From Massilibacteroides sp. (GTDB lineage: Bacteria; Bacteroidota; Bacteroidia; Bacteroidales; Tannerellaceae), in contig NZ_JAQWCQ010000009.1 in assembly GCF_028705895.1 (NCBI RefSeq), positions 1 through 64,000 of the forward strand: DNA of 64,000 nucleotides, given 5' to 3'. A model generated the notes under the pieces. That model did no database searches. It was not told the DNA's origin and worked only from the letters and a program-made list of their open reading frames with translations. Position 1 is the stretch's first letter, and each line of letters opens with the position of its first letter. The position numbers and the translations under genes are program-made. Positions 8,773 to 16,328 of the stretch are shown here, one piece after another.

Positions 8773-10638
8773 ATGAGAACACGATATGTCCTTTTTCCCT
8801 TGTTATTTATTTGTCTGAACTGTTTTGCACAAAAAAGTTATGATCTGGTTATTATTGGTGGTAATCCCGGAGGGATTATGGCGGCTATATCGGCTGCCCG
8901 GATGGGGAAAACATCGGTAATTCTGGAACGTACAGCATATATCGGGGGATTACCTGCGAATGGTCTGGGTGCGACAGATATTGCAACGAGAGCAGCTACA
9001 ACCGGGTTGTTCCGTGAATTCGTGGACAGAATAAAACAACATTACATCGACACATATGGAGAAAACGCTGAACAAGTAAAGGTTTGTAGTGATGGTTATC
9101 ATTTTGAGCCGTCTGTGGGGGCAAAAGTTTTCGATGAGATGCTGGGAGAGTATAAAGACAAGATTACGGTTTTGACTATGCGCCAGTTTGATGCAGATGA
9201 AGGGAATATCCGCATAGATAATGATCGCATACAAGCGATTCGCGTTCTCAATAGAACGAGTGGAGAGCAGGAAGAATATCGTGGAAGTGTTTTTCTGGAT
9301 GCTACCTATGAGGGTGATCTTGGTGCGGCTGCGGGAATCCCTTTTCGTGTGGGACGAGAAGGGAAGAGCGAGTTTAACGAACCAGGAGCCGGACGGGTTT
9401 ATAAGTATTGGGCAGGAAAGGAAGGAAGCGGCAGTACGTTTGATGCGGACAATGCTGTTCAGGCATATAACTATCGCCTCTGTCTGACTAATAATCCGAA
9501 AAACAGAGTTGACATTACTAAACCTAAAAATTATAATCGAGAAGAGTATGCATATATGATTGAGGATGTCTGGACAGGTAATCATACGCAATGGCAGATG
9601 GAGACTGTTACACCCGAAATGATGGAGGAGAACCGGAAACACATCAAGGCGGGTAATCCGACAAAAATACCCGGTGATGTATGGGGTATTGCTAAAATCA
9701 CAAATATCGTGCATGTGCCCAATAAAAAGACGGATGCCAATAACCAGCATGCTACATTTTTGTCAACCGACTTACCCGAAGAAAACTGGGCATGGCCTAC
9801 CTCTTCCTGGGAATGGCGCGATAAGTTTGCACAACGCCTCAGAGAATATATTGAAGGACTATTCTGGTTTGCACAAAACGACTCTGAATTGCCGTCTCAT
9901 TTCCGCAAGGCGGCAAAAGAATGGGGATTGGCAAAAGATGAATATACCGACAACGGCAACTTTCCCCGTCAGGTTTACGTACGCGAAGGACGACGCTTTG
10001 AAGGTCTTTATTTCTTTACGGCAAACGATGCCTTACCGGTCACAACAGGAGCTCGGCCTCCTATTCATGCTTCCAGCATAACAGCAAGTCATTACGCGCT
10101 CGATTCTCATGCGGTACGAAAAAGAGAAAAAGGGCGAGTGCATTTAGACGGGTTCCTGAGTTATCCGTCCGCTGTTTATACCGTTCCCTATGGTGTAATC
10201 GTTCCGAAAGAGATTGATAATTTATTATTGCCCGTACCTGTATCCGGTTCGCATATCGGTTTTTCTACGCTAAGAATGGAACCTTGCTGGATGGCTTTGG
10301 GAGAAGCCGCGGGAATAGCTTCGGCAATAGCGATAGACAAAGAAGTAAAAATGAGAAATGTGCCCATTGAGGACTTACAGGAACAGTTGATAAGTCAGAA
10401 AGCAACTCTTTATTATTTCAAAGATGTAGAATATACCCATCCGGATTTCAAAATGGTAGAGGTGCTTGGTCTTAAAGGTTATCTGCCCGAATGGGAAGCA
10501 CGCTTACAAGACCCGGTTGACAAAGAAACCTTGTCTCAATGGAAACGCCTCAGCAACCTGAAATTGGAAGAAGTTGAAGTTAATAAAACAACAAGATCTG
10601 CCGTTTTACGTATGATCTATCAAAAAACAGCAGAGTAA
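8773..10638 (+). CDS. Secreted FAD-dependent oxidoreductase (PF12831-type)
   Basis: A 621-residue flavoenzyme of the same family as the gene at 3729, with unknown substrate. It has a Sec signal peptide (MRTRYVLFPLLFICLNCFAQ). Cleavage could be by signal peptidase I after CFA, or by lipoprotein processing at LNC. The FAD-binding start is canonical: YDLVIIGGNPGGIMAAISAA, then ERTAYIGGLPANGLGATD. The blocks AYNYRLCLTNNP, YTDNGNFPRQVYVREGRRF and HIGFSTLRMEPCWMALGEAAG match its paralogue. It lacks the paralogue's C-terminal beta domain and ends in a helical tail. It is the last gene of the co-directional run after SusCD; a new promoter follows before the next gene. Confidence 0.85.
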   Translation: MRTRYVLFPLLFICLNCFAQKSYDLVIIGGNPGGIMAAISAARMGKTSVILERTAYIGGLPANGLGATDIATRAATTGLFREFVDRIKQHYIDTYGENAEQVKVCSDGYHFEPSVGAKVFDEMLGEYKDKITVLTMRQFDADEGNIRIDNDRIQAIRVLNRTSGEQEEYRGSVFLDATYEGDLGAAAGIPFRVGREGKSEFNEPGAGRVYKYWAGKEGSGSTFDADNAVQAYNYRLCLTNNPKNRVDITKPKNYNREEYAYMIEDVWTGNHTQWQMETVTPEMMEENRKHIKAGNPTKIPGDVWGIAKITNIVHVPNKKTDANNQHATFLSTDLPEENWAWPTSSWEWRDKFAQRLREYIEGLFWFAQNDSELPSHFRKAAKEWGLAKDEYTDNGNFPRQVYVREGRRFEGLYFFTANDALPVTTGARPPIHASSITASHYALDSHAVRKREKGRVHLDGFLSYPSAVYTVPYGVIVPKEIDNLLLPVPVSGSHIGFSTLRMEPCWMALGEAAGIASAIAIDKEVKMRNVPIEDLQEQLISQKATLYYFKDVEYTHPDFKMVEVLGLKGYLPEWEARLQDPVDKETLSQWKRLSNLKLEEVEVNKTTRSAVLRMIYQKTAE

Positions 10639-10684
10639 ATCTGCTTTCGGATCACTAAAAAGCATATTATTCCTGCGCAATTCA

Positions 10685-10713
10685 TTGATTAAGAAGAAAA
10701 ATAGTTATTTTTG
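10685..10713 (+). promoter_or_regulatory. Bacteroidetes-type promoter for the 10737 gene
   Basis: TTG at 10685-10687 is followed after 18 bases by TATTTTTG at 10706-10713, matching the TAnnTTTG -7 box. It is placed 23 bases before the ATG at 10737. Confidence 0.6.
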
Positions 10714-10736
10714 TTCTTATATAAGGATATTAGTGC

Positions 10737-11057
10737 ATGAGAATATTGTTTGTCATAACGCTTTCCTTGCTGTTAGGTGCAAGTATTCCGGTTGAAATTT
10801 ACTCAATCGGCCGGACTGAAATATCCTTTCCTCAAAAGCAAAATCCAAAGCCTGATGTAGAAATTTCTTTTGTAGATAACAGGCTGAAAGTGACTAATGC
10901 GACTATCGGAAGTAAGCTCGAAGTTTACAGTGTAGTTGGCGTGAAGGTACTTGAGATTGAGATAAAATACCCCTCGGGTGACTACTCCGTTAATCTTTCC
11001 AAAGGTTATTATATTGTGCGTCTTGGAGAGACTGTCCGTAAAATAGTGATTCGCTGA
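10737..11057 (+). CDS. Small secreted protein resembling a lone type IX secretion sorting domain
   Basis: 106 residues. A Sec signal peptide (MRILFVITLSLLLGASIPVE) is followed by a short linker and a domain of about 65 residues that looks like the C-terminal sorting domain of T9SS cargo (Por_Secre_tail type). The signs are VEISFVDNRLKV, then SKLEVYSVVGVKVLEIEI, then VNLSKGYYIVRLGETVRKIV, ending in IR. In real cargo this module ends a large protein; here there is no cargo. It has its own promoter and is not obviously in an operon. It could be a free-standing beta-sandwich protein, a relic of a cargo gene, or a periplasmic decoy. The resemblance is by pattern only. Confidence is high that the gene is real and moderate for the fold. 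Confidence 0.6.
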   Translation: MRILFVITLSLLLGASIPVEIYSIGRTEISFPQKQNPKPDVEISFVDNRLKVTNATIGSKLEVYSVVGVKVLEIEIKYPSGDYSVNLSKGYYIVRLGETVRKIVIR

Positions 11058-11104
11058 TCAGTCTTTGTTGCCTTGTGAAAGATGCATAATTCGCTCTTTT
11101 TCGC

Positions 11105-11112
11105 TAAGTTTG
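11105..11112 (+). promoter_or_regulatory. Candidate -7 box for the GroES-like gene
   Basis: TAAGTTTG matches TAnnTTTG and lies 28 bases before the ATG at 11141. No convincing -33 partner is seen at the usual distance. Confidence 0.4.
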
Positions 11113-11140
11113 CGGAACTAAAATTACTAATATCATTTAT

Positions 11141-11524
11141 ATGCAATTATCCATAGACCAAAAGGATATAGATAAGTTTCTTATGATCGGGGATAAGGTC
11201 TTGATCCGCCCGAAAAATCCAAATAGCCAGACGAAGTCGGGGTTATATCTACCACCAACCGTGCAACAGGGTGAAAAGATTCAATGTGGTTATATCATCA
11301 AAACCGGTCCCGGTTATCCTCTGCCCTCGCAGACGGAGGAAGAAGAAGTGTGGAAAAAGAAAAATGAAGAAGTCCACTATTTACCCCTTCAGGCGCACGA
11401 AGGAGATCTGGCTGTTTATCTACAAAATGCAGCTTATGAAATTAACTTTAACGAAGAAACATTCCTGATAGTTCCCCATTCTGCTATATTAATGCTGGTG
11501 AGGGATGAAGGATTGTTTGAATAA
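11141..11524 (+). CDS. GroES/Cpn10-like protein
   Basis: 127 residues with the start of a chaperonin-10 fold: MIGDKVLIRPKNPNSQTKSG then LYLPP, where GroES has its mobile loop. The middle carries an acidic, charged insertion (PSQTEEEEVWKKKNEEVHYL) that ordinary GroES, at about 90-97 residues, does not have. The end (NFNEETFLIVPHSAILMLVR) again follows the Cpn10 pattern of a late beta strand. It is not next to groEL, so it is probably a divergent paralogue and not the main co-chaperonin. It lies 42 bases upstream of nfnA in the same direction and may share its transcript. A role with GroEL is inferred only. Confidence 0.7.
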   Translation: MQLSIDQKDIDKFLMIGDKVLIRPKNPNSQTKSGLYLPPTVQQGEKIQCGYIIKTGPGYPLPSQTEEEEVWKKKNEEVHYLPLQAHEGDLAVYLQNAAYEINFNEETFLIVPHSAILMLVRDEGLFE

Positions 11525-11566
11525 GGTGTGAAATAATAATTAGTACGAAAGATAGGAGCGATTGGA

Positions 11567-12361
11567 ATGAATAAGATTGTAAAAAAAGAACATTTCTCGG
11601 CAAATGTAGTAAAGTTGGTCGTTGAAGCGCCACTTATTGCCCGTGCAAGGAAAGCGGGTCACTTTGTGATCGTGAAGGTGGGAGAGAAAGGGGAACGTAT
11701 TCCCTTGACGATAGCCGGGGCTGATGTACAAAAAGGAACAATTGATCTGGTGATTCAAGGTGTCGGTGCTTCTTCAAAGAAGATATGTGCTTTAAATGAA
11801 GGAGATTATATCACAGACTTAGTAGGCCCGTTAGGTCAGGCAATGCATATTGAAAAAGTAGGAACGGTAGTTTGCGCTGGTGGTGGTGTAGGTGTTGCTC
11901 CTTTGTTGCCTATTGTGGAAGCGTTTCACAAAGCGGGAAATCGTGTGATTGTAGTGTTGGCTGCCCGTACTAAAGATTTAGTGATTCTCGAAGAGCAGAT
12001 GAAAGCAAACTCGGATGAAGTAATTGTTATGACGGACGATGGCTCTTATGGGAATAAGGGTTTGGTTACGAATGGGGTGGAAAGCGTTATTAACCGTGAG
12101 AAGGTTGATCTGTGTGTAACAATCGGACCGGCGATTATGATGAAGTTCGTTGCTGCACTTACGAAAAAATATAATGTACCTACATTAGCTTCTTTGAATA
12201 CGATCATGGTGGACGGAACGGGAATGTGCGGTGCGTGTCGTATTACGGTGGGCGGACAAACGAAGTTTGTTTGCGTAGATGGTCCTGAATTTGACGCTCA
12301 TCAGGTAGATTTCGATGAAATGCTGATGCGCTTAGGAGCATATAAAGAACTGGAAAAATAA
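11567..12361 (+). CDS. nfnA: NADH-dependent ferredoxin:NADP+ oxidoreductase small subunit NfnA
   Basis: Small subunit of the cytoplasmic electron-bifurcating transhydrogenase that couples NADPH, NADH and ferredoxin pools. 264 residues. A ferredoxin-reductase-like FAD domain comes first (RIPLTIAG; VGASSKKI), then the NAD-binding half (VVCAGGGVGVAPLLPIVEAF). Near the C-terminus DGTGMCGACR and a later FVC supply Cys221, Cys224 and Cys236 with Asp216, matching the Asp-Cys3 [2Fe-2S] site described for this family. The large subunit follows after 10 bases. The same fold occurs in PyrK and SudB; the partner gene decides for Nfn. The family is also annotated as sulfide dehydrogenase beta subunit. Confidence 0.88.
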   Translation: MNKIVKKEHFSANVVKLVVEAPLIARARKAGHFVIVKVGEKGERIPLTIAGADVQKGTIDLVIQGVGASSKKICALNEGDYITDLVGPLGQAMHIEKVGTVVCAGGGVGVAPLLPIVEAFHKAGNRVIVVLAARTKDLVILEEQMKANSDEVIVMTDDGSYGNKGLVTNGVESVINREKVDLCVTIGPAIMMKFVAALTKKYNVPTLASLNTIMVDGTGMCGACRITVGGQTKFVCVDGPEFDAHQVDFDEMLMRLGAYKELEK

Positions 12362-12371
12362 AAAGAGCCTT

Positions 12372-13844
12372 ATGACACAAGAAGAGATAATAGCTGCGCG
12401 TCGCGCAGAATCGTGGAGAGACGAACTTCGCAGAAGCAAAAAAGCAAAAGAACGCATGGATTTAGTCCGTGTGAAAATGAATGAATTAGATGGCGAATAC
12501 CGCAGCCATAATAATGAAGAAGTGAATCTTGGTCTGACGAAGGAACAAGCCATGTTGGAGGCTCAACGTTGTTTAGATTGCGCTAACCCTACTTGTATGA
12601 CGGGCTGTCCGGTCAGTATCAATATCCCGACCTTCATAAAATATATTGAAAAGGGAGATATCCTGGCGGCTGCCAGAACGTTGAAAGAGACAAGTGCACT
12701 TCCGGCTGTCTGCGGACGTGTTTGTCCGCAGGAGAAACAGTGTGAAAAGCATTGCATCTATACACAAAAGATGAAGAAAGAGGCCGTTGCCATCGGCTAT
12801 CTGGAACGTTTTGCTGCAGATTATGAACGGGAGAGCGGAAACATTTCTGTGCCCGATATCGACACCAAGAACGGAATTAAAGTAGCCGTTATCGGCTCAG
12901 GCCCTGCAGGATTATCTTTTGCGGGTGATATGGCAAAAAGAGGTTTTGACGTAACCGTATTCGAAGCATTACACGAGATAGGCGGTGTATTGAAATACGG
13001 TATTCCCGAATTTCGTTTACCGAATAAGATCGTTGACGTAGAAATTGATAGTCTCCGTAAAATGGGTGTTGCATTCATAACGAACTGTATTGTCGGGAAA
13101 ACAATCAGTTATGACGATCTTCATGCAGATGGCTTTAAAGGAATCTTTGTAGCCAGTGGTGCCGGATTACCTAATTTCATGAATATTCCGGGAGAAAATC
13201 TGGTAGGAGTAATGTCTTCCAATGAATATCTGACGCGTGTAAATCTGATGGATGCTGCTAATCCGGAAAGTGATACACCTGTTTTAATCGGGAAAAAAGT
13301 GGCCGTAATCGGTGGAGGTAATACAGCGATGGACTCTGTTCGTACGGCCAGACGTTTAGGTGCCGAACGTGCAATGATCGTTTACCGTAGAAGCGAAGAA
13401 GAAATGCCTGCCCGTCTGGAAGAAGTTAAGCATGCAAAAGAAGAAGGTGTTGAATTCCTTACATTACATAATCCGATCGAATACTTAGGAAACGAGCAGG
13501 GACGGGTAAAACAAATGCGGCTTCAGAAGATGGAACTCGGAGAGCCGGATGCTTCAGGAAGAAGGAGCCCTATACCTATTGAAGGAGCTATCGACACGAT
13601 AGATGTAGATGAAGTAATCGTCAGTGTGGGGGTTTCTCCCAATCCACTTATTCCGCGTGCCTTTGGCGGTCTGGAGGTTACCCGTAAAGGAACAATCGTT
13701 GTAAGTGAAGACAGCATGCGTTCAGCTTTAGCTGATGTTTATGCCGGAGGCGATATTGTCCGCGGAGGAGCTACCGTAATCCTTGCCATGGGAGACGGAC
13801 GCAAAGCAGCGGCAGCAATGGCAGAGAATTTATTGAAAGAATAA
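12372..13844 (+). CDS. nfnB: NADPH-dependent bifurcating transhydrogenase large subunit NfnB (GltA-like)
   Basis: Large subunit partnering the preceding gene; 490 residues, the usual length for NfnB or stand-alone GltA. The N-terminal domain has two sets of four cysteines (Cys67/70/75/79 and Cys114/118/124/128) for [4Fe-4S] clusters. The FAD-binding motif VAVIGSGPAGLSFAGDMAKR and an NADPH-binding motif VAVIGGGNTAMDSVRTARRL follow, then YRRSEEEMPAR and a final DVYAGGDIVRGGATVILAMG FAD-contact region. GltD/GltA-type glutamate synthase subunits look alike, but no GltB-like large subunit is nearby and NfnA is directly upstream. The gene ends at a strong inverted-repeat region shared with the convergent HxlR gene. 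Confidence 0.88.
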   Translation: MTQEEIIAARRAESWRDELRRSKKAKERMDLVRVKMNELDGEYRSHNNEEVNLGLTKEQAMLEAQRCLDCANPTCMTGCPVSINIPTFIKYIEKGDILAAARTLKETSALPAVCGRVCPQEKQCEKHCIYTQKMKKEAVAIGYLERFAADYERESGNISVPDIDTKNGIKVAVIGSGPAGLSFAGDMAKRGFDVTVFEALHEIGGVLKYGIPEFRLPNKIVDVEIDSLRKMGVAFITNCIVGKTISYDDLHADGFKGIFVASGAGLPNFMNIPGENLVGVMSSNEYLTRVNLMDAANPESDTPVLIGKKVAVIGGGNTAMDSVRTARRLGAERAMIVYRRSEEEMPARLEEVKHAKEEGVEFLTLHNPIEYLGNEQGRVKQMRLQKMELGEPDASGRRSPIPIEGAIDTIDVDEVIVSVGVSPNPLIPRAFGGLEVTRKGTIVVSEDSMRSALADVYAGGDIVRGGATVILAMGDGRKAAAAMAENLLKE

Positions 13845-13864
13845 TCCCTCTATACAAAAAAAGA

Positions 13865-13924
13865 TTTACACCTACCTTAAAATCAATTTAGAGGTAGGTG
13901 TAAATTCATTTAGACCTACCTCTA
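13865..13924. terminator. Bidirectional terminator with two mutually exclusive stems
   Basis: Arm A TTTACACCTACC (13865-13876) pairs perfectly with arm B GGTAGGTGTAAA (13893-13904). The left part of arm B, TAGAGGTAGGT (13889-13899), also pairs perfectly with arm C ACCTACCTCTA (13914-13924). A-B and B-C cannot form together. The region lies between convergent nfnB and the HxlR gene, and arm C covers the HxlR stop codon at 13922-13924. Termination in both directions is the simple reading. Confidence 0.65.
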
Positions 13925-14299
13925 TTCCCAAGTAGTCTTTATCTGTTGTCTGTGATGCATGATTTGCTCCATATTTTCCAATGCCCACGACGAAAGTTGG
14001 TTGATATGCGGCAGCAGACTTTGTCCGAGTTCTGTCAGTTCGTATTCTACGCGGGGCGGTATTTCAGGATAAAGCGTACGTTCCACTAAACCATCAGACA
14101 CAAGAGAACGCAAAGTTGTTGTCAGCATCTTCTGAGAAATATTCCCCAACGACCGACTGATTTCATTAAATCTTAGCCTTTCACCCTCGCCCAATAATAA
14201 AATAACCAAGACCGACCATTTATCTCCAATCCTGGAAAGAATGCAACGCACCGGGCAATGTTCTGCATTTGAATATTTTTTCAATAATTCTTCATTCAT
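13922..14299 (-). CDS. HxlR-family winged-helix transcriptional regulator
   Basis: 125-residue MarR/HxlR-type DNA-binding protein. Family hallmarks are CPVRCILSRIGDKWSVLVIL at the start, then FNEISRSLGNISQKMLTTTL (recognition helix region), then a wing with RTLYPEIPPRVEYELTELG. Cys15 and Cys19 near the N-terminus are where redox or electrophile-sensing members carry their reactive cysteine, so thiol sensing is plausible but unproven. It is transcribed divergently from the NAD(P)H oxidoreductase at 14471, a common pairing in which the regulator controls the enzyme. On the minus strand a -7-like TACTTTTG occurs at 14403-14396, about 100 bases before the start. Confidence 0.88.
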   Translation of the reverse strand: MNEELLKKYSNAEHCPVRCILSRIGDKWSVLVILLLGEGERLRFNEISRSLGNISQKMLTTTLRSLVSDGLVERTLYPEIPPRVEYELTELGQSLLPHINQLSSWALENMEQIMHHRQQIKTTWE

Positions 14300-14470
14300 A
14301 ACTCTCTAATAATGACTATTTCTAACTTTTCAGTAACCTGCTTACCGTTTGTTAACCTCTTGTACATCTAAAATAATATTTCGTACTTTGGTTTACAAAA
14401 GTAACTAACATGTTGTTTGTTTACTAATTTTTATTCAAAAAAACAGTATTAATAAAGAGTTGTATCAGAT
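14300..14470. promoter_or_regulatory. Divergent control region of the HxlR gene and the NAD(P)H oxidoreductase
   Basis: 171 bases of AT-rich DNA between divergent genes. It contains the imperfect palindrome TACTTTGGTTTACAAAAGTA (14384-14403), whose right half is also a minus-strand -7 candidate, and a short AACATGTT palindrome near 14408. Either is a candidate HxlR operator. No clear plus-strand -7 box was found. Confidence 0.4.
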
Positions 14471-14995
14471 ATGAAAACGATTATTATTTTAGCTCACCCT
14501 AACATTGAGAGTTCCGTTGTAAATAAAAAATGGATTGACGCATTAGCAAAATCTAACCCTGAAGTAACAGTTCATAATTTGTATCAAACGTATCCTGACT
14601 GGAAAATAAATGTTGACGCAGAGCAACAACTATTAGCGCAACATGACCGTATTATTTTTGAATATCCGGTTTATTGGTTTAATATGCCACCGCTATTAAA
14701 GAAATGGTTCGATGAGGTTTTGACCTACGGATGGGCTTACGGCCCTAAATACAGTTTAGAAGGAAAAGAGTTTGGTGTTGCCATATCAACCGGTGGTGTA
14801 GAGGATGCCTATAAAGCAGGGGGAGCAGACTCCTACCCTATCACTACGTTTATCTCTCAGATTGAAGCAAGTGCAAAATATTTGCATGCAAATTATCATT
14901 CTTACCATGTATTTCATGGGGCACTTTCATCTGATGCCACAGAACGCTTGGAAGAAAACGCAAAGGCCTTTGTTAAATTTGTAACAGCCGTTTAG
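14471..14995 (+). CDS. NAD(P)H-dependent flavin oxidoreductase, KefF/MdaB-like
   Basis: 174-residue cytosolic flavodoxin-fold quinone reductase. The start MKTIIILAHPNIESSVVNKK is the FMN/FAD phosphate-binding strand and loop. The middle FEYPVYWFNMPPLLKKWFDE and GWAYGPKYSLEGKEFGVAIS are diagnostic for the NAD(P)H dehydrogenase (quinone) family. Two-electron reduction of quinones or electrophiles is the known family activity. It is divergent from an HxlR regulator that may repress it. A perfect terminator hairpin follows 8 bases after the stop. Chain length is slightly below the usual 180-200. Confidence 0.88.
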   Translation: MKTIIILAHPNIESSVVNKKWIDALAKSNPEVTVHNLYQTYPDWKINVDAEQQLLAQHDRIIFEYPVYWFNMPPLLKKWFDEVLTYGWAYGPKYSLEGKEFGVAISTGGVEDAYKAGGADSYPITTFISQIEASAKYLHANYHSYHVFHGALSSDATERLEENAKAFVKFVTAV

Positions 14996-15002
14996 GAAAC
15001 AT

Positions 15003-15042
15003 ATAATAGCCGTTCAGAAAATCCAATCCGAACGGCTATTAT
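15003..15042 (+). terminator. Hairpin terminator after the NAD(P)H oxidoreductase
   Basis: ATAATAGCCGTTC (15003-15015) pairs perfectly with GAACGGCTATTAT (15030-15042) around a 14-base loop. It lies between convergent genes (stops at 14995 and 15060) and could serve both strands. Confidence 0.75.
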
Positions 15043-15059
15043 CAGCTAAAATAACGTTG

Positions 15060-15524
15060 TTAGTCTTGTTCTTTTTTAAGGATATATTTATCGGCTAAAT
15101 TACCCGTAATTCTTTCTCCTTCCATATCTAATTGGAAAAGTTGGTTTTCACCGACAAAGTATTTGTTCGGAGCATCCGCAACACCAACTAATTCGATCGT
15201 ATTGCCGGCTTCATTCCATGAGTACGTACCTGATTCTTCAAAGAAGGGCGAATTCTCTTTCCCCAGATATCTCGTCTTCTTAGTAAACTGATCTTCTGTT
15301 TCTATAACCAATATTGTCTCTATTCCTTCGCAATCACCGCAGGGTAATATGCCTTTATATGTACCCACGTAATCAAGAGAATTTTGGGCATTATGACCAT
15401 CAGGAACGGGGGCAACTTCTGTTGCAGGAGGCGTTGTGGCGTTTGTGTCATCGGCTTGTTTTGCCTTTTGTCCACAACTAACGAAAATCAATATAAATGC
15501 AAAAAGGCTGATTTTTTTTAGCAT
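15060..15524 (-). CDS. NlpE-like copper-resistance/envelope-stress lipoprotein
   Basis: 154-residue lipoprotein (lipobox FVSC, Cys17). After a Thr/Ala/Pro-rich linker comes an NlpE N-terminal-like domain: DYVGTYKGILPCGDCEGIET, then a strand pattern ending in TGNLADKYILKKEQD. The CGDC pair in LPCGDC corresponds to the CxxC of E. coli NlpE, which senses envelope stress and is linked to copper tolerance. Here there is only the N-terminal domain, as in many Bacteroidetes homologues, so a signalling role through Cpx should not be assumed. It is transcribed alone, from a minus-strand -7 box at 15574-15567, and is divergent from efp. Confidence 0.8.
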   Translation of the reverse strand: MLKKISLFAFILIFVSCGQKAKQADDTNATTPPATEVAPVPDGHNAQNSLDYVGTYKGILPCGDCEGIETILVIETEDQFTKKTRYLGKENSPFFEESGTYSWNEAGNTIELVGVADAPNKYFVGENQLFQLDMEGERITGNLADKYILKKEQD

Positions 15525-15566
15525 AACTTCTTCTTTTTATTTGTATAAATGTTGAATTGAAACATC

Positions 15567-15574
15567 CAAATATA
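15567..15574 (-). promoter_or_regulatory. -7 box of the NlpE-like gene
   Basis: On the minus strand this reads TATATTTG, a TAnnTTTG match 43 bases before the start at 15524. TTTG at 15595-15592 is a possible -33 with a 17-base gap. Confidence 0.5.
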
Positions 15575-15607
15575 TGAAATAAATACAAACTCAAAACGGA
15601 TAACGTG

Positions 15608-15638
15608 TTGTAACTTTGGGCAGAATGTCTTACTTTTG
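15608..15638 (+). promoter_or_regulatory. Promoter of efp
   Basis: TTG at 15608-15610, then 20 bases, then TACTTTTG at 15631-15638; consensus spacing for the major Bacteroidetes sigma factor. The ATG is 45 bases downstream. Confidence 0.65.
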
Positions 15639-15682
15639 TCCTCAATAAAAAAATATAAATATAAATCACAACAAAAATACTT

Positions 15683-16249
15683 ATGGCAACAACTGCTGAT
15701 TTTAGGAATGGTATGTGTCTTGATATTGATGGTACTTACTATTTCATTGTTGAATTTCTTCATGTAAAACCGGGTAAAGGACCTGCTTTTGTACGTACGA
15801 AATTAAGAAATGTGACTACCGGACGTATCTTGGACAAGACATGGAACTCGGGAGTTAAGGTAGAAGAAGTTCGTATTGAACGTCGTCCGTATCAATATCT
15901 GTATAAGGATGATATGGGGTATAATTTTATGCACCCTGAAACATTCGAACAGATTTCAATCCCGGGAGAAACCATTGAAGGTGTTCAGTTTCTGAAAGAA
16001 GGGGATGCAGTTGAAGCGATGGTACATGCTGCAACGGAAACGGTATTGACTTGTGAACTTCCTGCTCATGTGGTTTTGCAAGTTACCTATACAGAACCGG
16101 GTATTAAAGGAGATACGGCAACAAATGCAACAAAGCCGGCTACGGTAGAAACGGGTGCAGAAGTACGCGTTCCTTTATTTATTAATGAAGGAGAAAAAAT
16201 TGAAATCGATACGCGTGACGGTTCATATATCGGACGTGTTCGCGACTAA
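15683..16249 (+). CDS. efp: Translation elongation factor P
   Basis: 188-residue tRNA-shaped factor that relieves ribosome stalling at polyproline stretches. The N-terminal KOW-like domain has [19 protein letters not shown] with Lys32 at the loop tip, the position modified in many bacteria. The two OB domains follow, with [16 protein letters not shown] and the C-terminal signature [20 protein letters not shown]. Length and order are canonical. No modification enzyme (EpmA/EpmB/EarP) is in the window. The gene is expressed from its own promoter and ends at a clear terminator, 79 bases before radC. Confidence 0.97.
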   Translation: MATTADFRNGMCLDIDGTYYFIVEFLHVKPGKGPAFVRTKLRNVTTGRILDKTWNSGVKVEEVRIERRPYQYLYKDDMGYNFMHPETFEQISIPGETIEGVQFLKEGDAVEAMVHAATETVLTCELPAHVVLQVTYTEPGIKGDTATNATKPATVETGAEVRVPLFINEGEKIEIDTRDGSYIGRVRD

Positions 16250-16270
16250 TTTATAGCATAAAAAAACAAC

Positions 16271-16306
16271 AAAACTCCTGTTCGGCTTTTCGGACAGGAG
16301 TTTTTT
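16271..16306 (+). terminator. Intrinsic terminator of efp
   Basis: ACTCCTGT (16274-16281) pairs with ACAGGAGT (16294-16301) around a short loop and is followed by a run of T. It stands 22 bases after the efp stop. Confidence 0.85.
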
Positions 16307-16328
16307 ATAACCAACAACCTGACTTCCT

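Noticed and set aside
8950..9750. Open frame of 266 codons on the minus strand inside the third oxidoreductase gene
   Set aside because: Antisense to conserved FAD-enzyme blocks; the protein has no recognisable domain.
13865..13924. Riboswitch
   Set aside because: The element is downstream of both genes, not in a leader, and is only about 60 bases.
15478..15763. Two small minus-strand frames around the efp promoter
   Set aside because: They cross the efp and NlpE-like promoters and have no signal or motif.
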